Positions 5,845 through 11,514 of a DNA stretch of 15,848 nt are shown here, piece after piece. The DNA is taken from contig JANNKX010000261.1 in the NCBI GenBank assembly GCA_031396505.1, forward strand, positions 1-15,848. The letters run 5' to 3'. How positions within the stretch are numbered: the first letter of the stretch is position 1; each line of letters starts with the position of its first letter. The notes under the pieces are model-generated. The model did not search any database. It was not told the DNA's origin and saw nothing but the letters and a program-made list of their open reading frames with translations. Both the position numbers and the translations under genes were made by a program. Origin of the DNA: JAAFHS01 sp031396505. GTDB lineage: Bacteria; Pseudomonadota; Alphaproteobacteria; Rhodobacterales; Rhodobacteraceae.

Positions 5845-6132
5845 TTACTTCAACTCGACTTCCACAAAAGACATCACTGCATCGCCCGCGTTCACGACAT
5901 TATGCTCCACCCCTTCGCCCCGGACATAGGCTGTGCCTGCGGGCACCAGCACCTGCCGCGACCCGCCACCCGGTTCCTCCAGCAGCATATGGCAATCGGT
6001 CAATGCGGTAATCACGTAATCCATTCCGTGCCGATGCCAGCCCGTTTCGGCCCCCGGCGCAAAGTCAAACCGCGTCACGCGCACGCGGGCGTCATCCACC
6101 ATCTGGGTCGCGGTGCAGGCGGGTCGGATCAT
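5845..6132 (-). CDS. Small single-domain cupin protein
   Basis: A 95-residue cupin. The first cupin motif is seen as GAETGWHRHGMDYVI (about residues 27-41) with the HxH metal ligands; the usual glutamate that follows appears to be absent. The second motif is VEHNVVN (about 74-80), with its single histidine, after a typical PAGTAYVRG strand. It could bind a metal and act as a small dioxygenase, isomerase or ligand-binding protein; no substrate can be named. GGAG lies 7 nt before the ATG at 6130-6132. It leads the minus-strand pair with the secreted protein and is divergent from the UPF0303-rutR pair, with 123 bp between start codons. Confidence 0.85.
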   Translation of the reverse strand: MIRPACTATQMVDDARVRVTRFDFAPGAETGWHRHGMDYVITALTDCHMLLEEPGGGSRQVLVPAGTAYVRGEGVEHNVVNAGDAVMSFVEVELK

Positions 6133-6146
6133 TGCGGTGCTCCGTC

Positions 6147-6153
6147 AGGTCAA
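6147..6153 (-). promoter_or_regulatory. Possible half-site for a RutR-type regulator
   Basis: TTGACCT on the minus strand matches six of seven bases of the half-site TTGACCA that I recall for E. coli RutR (TTGACCA-N2-TGGTCAA). It lies in the divergent cupin/UPF0303 promoter region, one gene away from the RutR-like gene. The second half-site is poorly conserved, so this is only a hint. Confidence 0.22.
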
Positions 6154-6255
6154 GTTACTCTGGGCAGGATCGGCGGCGCATGTAAAGCCCCCTCTCGCCA
6201 ACTGCGGCAAGCTGCGATATCCCTGCAGAACACGCAGCAGTGACAAGGCTATGCG

Positions 6256-6720
6256 ATGAACAGCACCACCTTAGCGGCCGAATGCATCGCCCTGACTTTG
6301 CCGCGGTTTACGGAAGGTTCGGCCCTGCGTCTGGGGGCGATCCTCGTGGAATTTGCGACCGCCGATCAGATGCCGATCGTCATCAATATCCGCACCGCGA
6401 CCCGCACCCTGTATCACGCAGCTTTACCTGGGTCGGCAGGGTTGAACGACCTGTGGGCGCGGCGCAAATCGAATACGGCGCTGCTGTTTCAGGAACCGAC
6501 CTTCGTGATCGGCACGCGGAACCGGGAAAAGGGTGAAAGCCTTGCGCGCCACGGGCTTGATCCGGCCGAATACGCCGACAATGGCGGCGCAGTACCGATC
6601 AATGTTGCAGGCGTAGGGATGGTCGCAGTGGTTACGGTATCGGGACTGCCGCAGGCGGATGACCACGCCCTTGTCTTGCGTGCCCTGCAAACATTGCAGT
6701 CCGAGATCGCGGCAGAATGA
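6256..6720 (+). CDS. UPF0303 / haem-degrading-domain family protein
   Basis: A 154-residue protein of the UPF0303 group within the HbpS-like 'haem-degrading' domain family. Supporting segments: LRLGAILVEFATADQMPIVINIR (about residues 25-47), the WARRKSNTAL stretch (about 67-76) and the terminal GGAVPINVAGVGMVAVVTVSGLPQADDHALV region, with the GG(A/S)xP(I/L) signature near residue 115. Family members are compact oligomeric proteins; a haem role is unproven for this branch. The ATG at 6256-6258 is preceded by AAGG with 7-nt spacing. The last codons overlap the rutR-like start (ATGA at 6717-6720), so the two are coupled. Confidence 0.87.
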   Translation: MNSTTLAAECIALTLPRFTEGSALRLGAILVEFATADQMPIVINIRTATRTLYHAALPGSAGLNDLWARRKSNTALLFQEPTFVIGTRNREKGESLARHGLDPAEYADNGGAVPINVAGVGMVAVVTVSGLPQADDHALVLRALQTLQSEIAAE

Positions 6721-7325
6721 CCAAACCGCGCACCCGCATTCAGGCCCGCAATCAGGATGCCATCCTTGAGGCAGCGCTGGATGTGTTTTCCAACACCGGG
6801 TTTCGCGGCGCGACACTGGATCAGATTGCCGATGCGGCGGGTCTGTCAAAGCCAAATCTGCTGTATTATTTTGCATCCAAGGATGCCATTTACGCGGCCC
6901 TGCTGACGCGCCTGCTGGACACATGGCTGGACCCGTTGCGTGCGATGGACGCAGACGGCGATCCCGTGGCCGAACTTTTGGGATACGTGCGGCGCAAGCT
7001 GGATCTGGCGCGCGACTATCCGCGCGAAAGCCGCCTTTTCGCCAATGAGATCCTGCAAGGCGCGCCAAGGATGCGCTTTGCGATCGAGGTTGATCTGACA
7101 GCACTGGTGGCGGAAAAGGCGAAAATTCTGGTCGCGTGGATGGATCAGGGGCGCATTGCGCGACTGCATCCTGTGCATCTGATCTTTTCGATCTGGGCGC
7201 TGACGCAGCACTATGCCGACTTTGACATGCAGGTGCGCGCCGTGCTGCAACACGAAGGTGCCGATCCGTTTCCGGCGGCACAGGCGCATCTGGAAACCCT
7301 GTTCCGCAAGCTGCTGGCACCCTAG
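6717..7325 (+). CDS. rutR: TetR-family regulator, RutR-like
   Basis: A 202-residue TetR-family repressor. The N-terminal helix-turn-helix spans about residues 14-58 (AILEAALDVFSNTGFRGATL followed by DQIADAAGLSKPNLLYYFASKD). The C-terminal domain matches E. coli RutR in many places I remember: LARDYPRESRLFANEILQGAP (about residues 97-117) and HLIFSIWALTQHYADF (about 155-170). RutR senses uracil/thymine and controls pyrimidine breakdown and nitrogen genes. No pyrimidine-degradation (rut or pyd) gene is in the window. The gene overlaps UPF0303 by 4 bp and converges on the methyltransferase gene, with both stops within CTAG at 7322-7325. RutR subfamily membership is likely; its ligand is inferred. 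Confidence 0.83.
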   Translation: MTKPRTRIQARNQDAILEAALDVFSNTGFRGATLDQIADAAGLSKPNLLYYFASKDAIYAALLTRLLDTWLDPLRAMDADGDPVAELLGYVRRKLDLARDYPRESRLFANEILQGAPRMRFAIEVDLTALVAEKAKILVAWMDQGRIARLHPVHLIFSIWALTQHYADFDMQVRAVLQHEGADPFPAAQAHLETLFRKLLAP

Positions 7326-8068
7326 TCGCGGTCGGTATCCTGCCCACGCAGCTTCCATGCAATCTGGCGCAGCATGCCGTGAAACGTCTGCACCTCGGCC
7401 TTTGTCAAGTTCAGCCGTGACCACATGTTGCGCAGGTTCGCCTTCATCATCGGGGCCTTGTCGGCGGGGTAGAAAAAGCTCGCATCGCCAAGGCGTTCTT
7501 CATAGTGGTCGCCCAGACGTTCCACCTCCAGCGCGCTGGCGAAATCGGTGCGGGCAAGGCCCATCACTTCGGGCGGGACCTCCACTGTCTGCCGCCGCCA
7601 TTCATACCCCAGCAGCAACACGCATTGCCCGAGGTTGAGCGAGGGGAAATCCGGGTTCACCGGCACCGACACAATGGCATTGGCCAGCACGACATCGTCA
7701 TTTTCCAGCCCCGCGCGTTCGGGGCCGAACAGCACGCCCACGCGTTTGCCCGCCGCCGCAAGGGCGCGCGCCTGTTCCATCGCGCGTTCGGGGGTGACCA
7801 CGGGTTTGACTAACTCGCGGCTGCGGGCGGTGGTGGCAAAGACGTAGTCACAATCGGCAATCGCCGATTTGACATCGGCAAACAGGCCCGCATTGTCCAG
7901 CACGCGCCCCGCCCCGCTGGCCATTGCCACCGCCCGCGCATTGGGCCAGCCGTCGCGCGGGGCCACGACGCGCATCCGGTCCAGCCCGAAGTTCAGCATG
8001 GCGCGCGCGGCGGCGCCGATGTTTTCGCCCATCTGCGGGCGGACGAGGATCATGGTTGGGGGGAGCAT
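7322..8068 (-). CDS. trmJ: TrmJ-like SpoU-family RNA methyltransferase
   Basis: A 248-residue SPOUT (SpoU) RNA methyltransferase, using S-adenosylmethionine for 2'-O-methylation, probably of position 32 of tRNA as in TrmJ. Motif 1 is LVRPQMGENIGAAARAMLNFG near the N-terminus, motif 2 is GVLFGPERAGLENDD (mid protein) and motif 3 is NPDFPSLNLGQCVLLLGYEW; these form the trefoil-knot cofactor site. The C-terminal helical tail is TrmJ-like. The frame is open 12 codons further upstream, but the ATG at 8066-8068 has GAGG 5 nt before it and starts the family-like sequence. Stop codons of this gene and rutR interlock. Divergent from the thiE-like gene, with 104 bp between starts. Confidence 0.9.
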   Translation of the reverse strand: MLPPTMILVRPQMGENIGAAARAMLNFGLDRMRVVAPRDGWPNARAVAMASGAGRVLDNAGLFADVKSAIADCDYVFATTARSRELVKPVVTPERAMEQARALAAAGKRVGVLFGPERAGLENDDVVLANAIVSVPVNPDFPSLNLGQCVLLLGYEWRRQTVEVPPEVMGLARTDFASALEVERLGDHYEERLGDASFFYPADKAPMMKANLRNMWSRLNLTKAEVQTFHGMLRQIAWKLRGQDTDRD

Positions 8069-8172
8069 CGTGGCCTCACATCGTTCGGGTGGCTGATAGG
8101 CCAAGCCCGCCCCATGGCCAAGCCCCGATTTCGCTGATAAATGACGCTGATTGCGCGAAAGGACCCCCGCCC

Positions 8173-8793
8173 ATGGCCACCAACGACCGCCCGCAGATCA
8201 CGCTGATCACGCCGCCTGTGATTGATCTGGAGATTTATCCCGATCTGCTGGCGCGCGTGCTGGACGGCGCCGAGATTGCCTGTCTGCGCCTTTCGCTGGC
8301 GGGCAAGGATGAAGATCTGATTGCGCGCGCGGCAGATGCGTGCCGCGTGGTGGCACATGCGCGGGACGTGGCGATCGTGATTGATCAGCATGTGCTGATG
8401 GTGGAACGGCTTGGCCTTGACGGGGTGCATCTGACGGATGGGGCGCGGTCGATCCGCCGGGTGCGCAAGGATCTGGGCACGGATGCGATCATCGGGGCCT
8501 ATTGCGGGGTCACGCGGCACGAAGGGATGAACGCGGCCGAGGCGGGCGCGGATTATGTAGCCTTTGGCCCGATCGGGCAATCGACGCTGGGCGACGGAAG
8601 CCACGTGGATTTCGACGTGTTCCAGTGGTGGTCGGACGTGATTGAGGTACCGGTGATTGCCGAAGGCGCGCTGACGGCGGCACTGGTGGAAAAATACGGG
8701 CCGGTCACCGATTTCTTTGGCATCGGGCCGGAAATCTGGCACAGCGATGACCCGGTGGTGGCATTGAAAGCGTTGACAGCGGCCCTGAATTGA
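8173..8793 (+). CDS. ThiE/TenI-like thiamine-phosphate-synthase family protein
   Basis: A 206-residue TIM-barrel protein of the ThiE/TenI family. Family landmarks: ITLITPP at the start, CLRLSL where ThiE normally has Q-L-R-x-K, VIDQHVLMVERLGLDGVHL (about residues 70-88), and AGADYVAFGPIGQS. The canonical pyrophosphate-binding features look weakened: the Lys after Arg is Ser, and the usual FGPxFxTxTK segment reads FGPIGQSTLG. It may therefore be a divergent paralogue and not the housekeeping thiamine-phosphate synthase. The frame is open upstream, but the ATG at 8173-8175 with AAAGGA about 10 nt before is preferred. No other thiamine gene is adjacent. Confidence 0.8.
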   Translation: MATNDRPQITLITPPVIDLEIYPDLLARVLDGAEIACLRLSLAGKDEDLIARAADACRVVAHARDVAIVIDQHVLMVERLGLDGVHLTDGARSIRRVRKDLGTDAIIGAYCGVTRHEGMNAAEAGADYVAFGPIGQSTLGDGSHVDFDVFQWWSDVIEVPVIAEGALTAALVEKYGPVTDFFGIGPEIWHSDDPVVALKALTAALN

Positions 8794-8808
8794 CGGCTGT
8801 CAATTTTT
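8773..8808 (+). terminator. Possible intrinsic terminator of the thiE-like gene
   Basis: TTGACAGC (8773-8780) is perfectly complementary to GCTGTCAA (8796-8803), followed at once by TTTTT (8804-8808). The stem begins inside the last codons and spans the stop. A shorter alternative TTGAC/GTCAA stem shares the right arm. The 15-nt loop weakens the case, but the T run directly after the stem supports it. Confidence 0.45.
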
Positions 8809-8834
8809 GACTTTCACTATAAAAATCATATAGT
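8807..8834 (+). promoter_or_regulatory. Promoter-like sequence pointing antisense into olsA
   Basis: TTGACT (8807-8812) and TATAGT (8829-8834) are separated by 16 bp in an AT-rich island. Transcription would start about 8842 and run antisense to the end of olsA. No plus-strand gene follows, so this is either an antisense RNA promoter or a chance match in AT-rich DNA. Confidence 0.3.
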
Positions 8835-8841
8835 TAATAAG

Positions 8842-8850
8842 TTATCCACA
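8842..8850 (+). promoter_or_regulatory. Perfect DnaA-box sequence TTATCCACA
   Basis: A single exact match to the strong DnaA-box consensus TTATCCACA, lying in the short AT-rich spacer between the thiE-like gene and olsA. It is solitary as far as I can see, so it may be a titration or regulatory site, not an origin. Confidence 0.5.
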
Positions 8851-8857
8851 GGGCGTT

Positions 8858-9709
8858 TTAACCTTTTGTCAAGACGTCGGGATCACCAGACCGATCAGAG
8901 GGATGGGCAGAACGCACGGCGGCCTCGCATGCGGCAGCAAGCGCCTTGCGATCGGAAAAGTGGGCAACGGGCAAGGGCGGATGGAACACCACCTCGACCC
9001 GACCTTGGACACGCGCAGCAAGGGTCAGTACCAGATGGGGGGCAAAGTCCATATCGCCCCACCAGCCGTAATGGCGCGGATCATGGCCCGGCGGCGCGTG
9101 ATAAATCACCGTCACCGGCTGTATGCACAGATCGTCTTTCAGGTGATATGACGTAAATGCGGCAAACAGCGTCGATTTGAACGGCAACACGCGCAGCGCA
9201 TCGGTGCTGGTGCCTTCGGGAAAGAACAGCAGGCGGTGCCCGGCGTGCAGGCGGGTTTCGAACACCTGTTGCTGACGTTTGGCATCCGTCACTTTGCGCC
9301 GGATAAAGACGGTGCCCGTGGCCTTTGCCAGCCAGCCGATACCGGGCCATCCGGCGACTTCGGATTTGGCAACGAAATACACTCGGTCGGCGGCATTGAG
9401 TGTGAACACATCAAGCCATGAGGAATGGTTGGCGACAATCGCGCCAACCCCGCGCATCGGCTGGCCGCGCACGACAATGGGCAGACGCAGGATCACAAAG
9501 GCAGATTTGCACACGAATTGCGTGATATAGGGCGTGACAGGGCGTTTGTGGCGGAACAGCGGCCATTCAATCAGCCGGACCACCAGCAGCAGGGCAAGGC
9601 AAACATACGTCACCAGGCCCAGCAGCGCGCCACGCCAGACCACGCGCAGCCATTCGCGCCAGCCAAGCCCCTGATGCTGCATCGGGGTATCTTGCCAGGC
9701 GTCATTCAT
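8858..9709 (-). CDS. olsA: Lyso-ornithine-lipid / 1-acylglycerol-3-phosphate acyltransferase
   Basis: A 283-residue PlsC-family acyltransferase, probably the OlsA enzyme that adds the second acyl chain to lyso-ornithine lipid (and may also acylate lysophosphatidate). The catalytic NHSSWLD box gives H95-x4-D100; the second landmark FFPEGTST (about residues 162-169) is the PlsC block that binds the phosphate or glycerol. A single hydrophobic segment at about residues 29-47 anchors it to the inner membrane. Its ATG at 9707-9709 overlaps the olsB stop by 4 bp (ATGA), the usual olsB-olsA arrangement; upstream open frame is ignored for that reason. Confidence 0.91.
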   Translation of the reverse strand: MNDAWQDTPMQHQGLGWREWLRVVWRGALLGLVTYVCLALLLVVRLIEWPLFRHKRPVTPYITQFVCKSAFVILRLPIVVRGQPMRGVGAIVANHSSWLDVFTLNAADRVYFVAKSEVAGWPGIGWLAKATGTVFIRRKVTDAKRQQQVFETRLHAGHRLLFFPEGTSTDALRVLPFKSTLFAAFTSYHLKDDLCIQPVTVIYHAPPGHDPRHYGWWGDMDFAPHLVLTLAARVQGRVEVVFHPPLPVAHFSDRKALAAACEAAVRSAHPSDRSGDPDVLTKG

Positions 9710-10494
9710 GCGCTGCCGTGTTTGCGCAGGTAAAAGGCGCGGTGCTTTTCGCTCATCCGTGCGGTGTCCATGACAAGGCAGACGTCGGTGGTGTTGAACG
9801 CGTGGTCGATCCACGCGCCATTACCGACATAGCCACCAAGGCGCAGGTAGGCCTTGATCAGGGCTGGTGTGGCGGCCATCGCGGCCTTGCGGTCCAGATC
9901 GGCCACTGGGACAAGGTCCATGCCAAGGCGCTGTGCGGGCCGCGCCGTGACACGCAAGCCGGGCGGGGCAAGGTGGTTGTGATGCAGAAAGGCCAGCGCC
10001 TGGGCAATTGGGGCGATGTCGGTGCCATGAAAGCTGGCCACGCCAAACAGCACCTCGATCTGGCGTTCGAGCACATAATCGGCAAGCCCGTTCCACAAAT
10101 GAAACATGGCGGTACCGCCACGATGATCGGCATGCACGCATGAGCGACCCAGTTCAAGCAGGCGCCGCCCGGACTGGCGCAGGGCGGTCAGATCATACTC
10201 ATCTTCGGAATAAAACTGCCCTGCGCCGATGTTGTCACTGCACAGCAGACGGTAGGCCCCGATGACGTGATCCAGATCGTCGGGGTTCTTGCGCGGGTCG
10301 ATCAGCAGAAGATGGTCAAATATCGCGTCAAAGGCATCTTGTTCCAAGGCGGCGGCGTGGTCGACCATCGGGCCATCGCCGCCCAGTTCCTGAACAAACA
10401 CACGGTAGCGCAGACGCTGTGCGCCGCGCAGATCGCGCGCGTCGCGGGCAAGCCGCATCGTGAAAAGGGTATTTTCGGCGATCACTTCAGACAT
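9706..10494 (-). CDS. olsB: Ornithine N-acyltransferase, ornithine lipid synthesis
   Basis: A 262-residue GNAT-fold acyltransferase matching OlsB, which transfers a 3-hydroxyacyl group from acyl carrier protein to the alpha-amino group of ornithine. Family segments: LRGAQRLRYRVFVQELGGDG (about residues 23-42), VIGAYRLL (about 78-85), ELGRSCVHADHRGGTAMFHLW (about 115-135) and the C-terminal FNTTDVCLVMD. Overlap with the olsA start indicates coupled translation. The ATG at 10492-10494 is preferred because the sequence becomes OlsB-like there; its ribosome site is weak. Ornithine lipids often replace phospholipids under phosphate limitation in marine alphaproteobacteria; I did not find a convincing Pho box upstream. 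Confidence 0.91.
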   Translation of the reverse strand: MSEVIAENTLFTMRLARDARDLRGAQRLRYRVFVQELGGDGPMVDHAAALEQDAFDAIFDHLLLIDPRKNPDDLDHVIGAYRLLCSDNIGAGQFYSEDEYDLTALRQSGRRLLELGRSCVHADHRGGTAMFHLWNGLADYVLERQIEVLFGVASFHGTDIAPIAQALAFLHHNHLAPPGLRVTARPAQRLGMDLVPVADLDRKAAMAATPALIKAYLRLGGYVGNGAWIDHAFNTTDVCLVMDTARMSEKHRAFYLRKHGSA

Positions 10495-10609
10495 TCTTCG
10501 CAGGTAGGGGGGCGGAGACTGCTTTGCAAGCGCGCACCCGTCTGGCGGATATTTTGACATATGACACAATTGCAGGTTGCATTTTGTTCAACCTTTGCCA
10601 TGCTTTGCG

Positions 10610-10783
10610 TCATAGTCCGAATACAGGGATCAACACGATGTGCCGCCCGTCAATGACCACTTTACCCTGATGTTCAAAATTCACCGTGATCCGTTCGCCG
10701 ATGTTGGATTGAACCTGACCAAGGCCCCAGTCAGGCCTTGTGGGGTGGCGGACAAGGCTGCCGGGTTCAAGGGCTGCGTTCAT
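10610..10783 (-). CDS. DUF3553 family small protein
   Basis: A 57-residue protein of the DUF3553 family. It reads MNAALEPGSLVRHPTRPDWG and then LGQVQSNIGERITVNFEHQGKVVID, a small SH3-like/CarD-like beta-barrel sequence (LVRHP...WGLGQVQS). I recall proteins of this type as common short orphans in alphaproteobacteria; the function is unknown. An ATG three codons upstream (10790-10792) is an alternative start; the one chosen has GGA-rich sequence just before it. It is divergent from chpT, with 23 bp between the start codons, so its 5' signals lie over the chpT start region. It precedes olsB by 115 bp on the same strand. Confidence 0.88.
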   Translation of the reverse strand: MNAALEPGSLVRHPTRPDWGLGQVQSNIGERITVNFEHQGKVVIDGRHIVLIPVFGL

Positions 10784-10806
10784 TCCATCCATGCAAAGGT
10801 GTTCCC

Positions 10807-11403
10807 GTGATTGATCGCCATGACCTGACTGCCCTTATTGGTTCGCGCATATGCCACGACCTTATCAGCCCGATCGGGGCCATCGGCAATGGGGTCGAAC
10901 TGTTGTTGATGAACGGTGTCAAGCAGGGGCCGGAAATTGCGTTGATAGCAGAAAGCGTGGCGCATGCGAATGCGCGGATCCGGTTTTTCCGCGTGGCCTT
11001 TGGGGCAACGAACAAGGATCAGCGGATCGCCCGCAACGAGGTGAACGATATTCTGGCGGGGATCACGCGCGGGGGGCGGCTGCAGATCGGCTGGACCAGT
11101 GGCAGTGATGCCGGGCGGGCTGAGGTAAAGCTGGCGTTCTTGCTGCTGCAATGCGTGGAATCCGCGCTGCCTTATGGGGGGCGGGTGCGGGTGGTGGCGG
11201 AAGACCGGGCCTGGCTGATCGCGGCAGAGGCAAGCAAGCTGAAGATCGATGCAGATCTGTGGGAGGTGCTGTCGAACCCGGCAGCGCAGGCACAGATCGG
11301 GCCGGCACAGGTGCATTTTGCGCTGGTGCCGGAAGAATTGGCGCATCAGGGGCGCAGTCTGGTGGTGACAATCACCGATCAGACGATCCGGTTGGAGTTT
11401 TAG
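10807..11403 (+). CDS. chpT: Histidine phosphotransferase ChpT
   Basis: A 198-residue ChpT, the phosphotransfer protein that carries phosphate from CckA to CtrA (and CpdR) in alphaproteobacteria. In Rhodobacteraceae this relay controls motility and gene-transfer agent production more than essential cell-cycle steps. The phosphorylated histidine is H17 in SRICHDLISPIGAIGNGVEL, the first helix of the dimerising four-helix bundle. The C-terminal part (about residues 75-198) is the degenerate ATPase-like domain, with LLQCVESALPYGGRVRV conserved. The GTG start at 10807 has AAAGGTG 5-6 nt upstream. A longer frame to 10738 would run into the divergent DUF3553 gene. Confidence 0.91.
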   Translation: MIDRHDLTALIGSRICHDLISPIGAIGNGVELLLMNGVKQGPEIALIAESVAHANARIRFFRVAFGATNKDQRIARNEVNDILAGITRGGRLQIGWTSGSDAGRAEVKLAFLLLQCVESALPYGGRVRVVAEDRAWLIAAEASKLKIDADLWEVLSNPAAQAQIGPAQVHFALVPEELAHQGRSLVVTITDQTIRLEF

Positions 11404-11406
11404 GGC

Positions 11407-11443
11407 GGATCGCCTTCAATCTGATGCAGATTGAAGGTGATCC
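11407..11443. repeat. Palindrome 1 of a related pair (17-bp stem)
   Basis: Left arm 11407-11423, 3-nt loop ATG, right arm 11427-11443. The arms pair over 17 bp with one non-Watson-Crick position, a G with a T, which is G.U in RNA from the plus strand but C.A on the minus strand. It starts 4 nt after the chpT stop. There is no T tract. It resembles the next palindrome. Confidence 0.8.
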
Positions 11444-11469
11444 AGGACAGGCAAGCTGTTGGTTATGTT

Positions 11470-11513
11470 GCGTATCGCTGCCAGTCAGGTGAACCTGATT
11501 GGCAGCGATACGC
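11470..11513. repeat. Palindrome 2 of a related pair (20-bp stem)
   Basis: Left arm 11470-11489, loop TGAA, right arm 11494-11513, paired over 20 bp with a single G-T position, again G.U only in plus-strand RNA. It ends 1 nt before the proA stop codon. Its left half and that of palindrome 1 match at about 15 of 22 positions, including GCG, ATCGC, CA and TC blocks, so both belong to one family of palindromes. Confidence 0.85.
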
Positions 11514-11514
11514 T

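Noticed and set aside
8842..8850. DnaA box as sign of a replication origin
   Set aside because: Only one box found and no dnaA, parA, gidA, hemE or repABC nearby; an origin needs several boxes.
10540..10600. Pho box upstream of olsB
   Set aside because: TGTCATA-TGTCAAA forms a short direct repeat, but the 7-bp period does not match the 11-bp period of Pho boxes.
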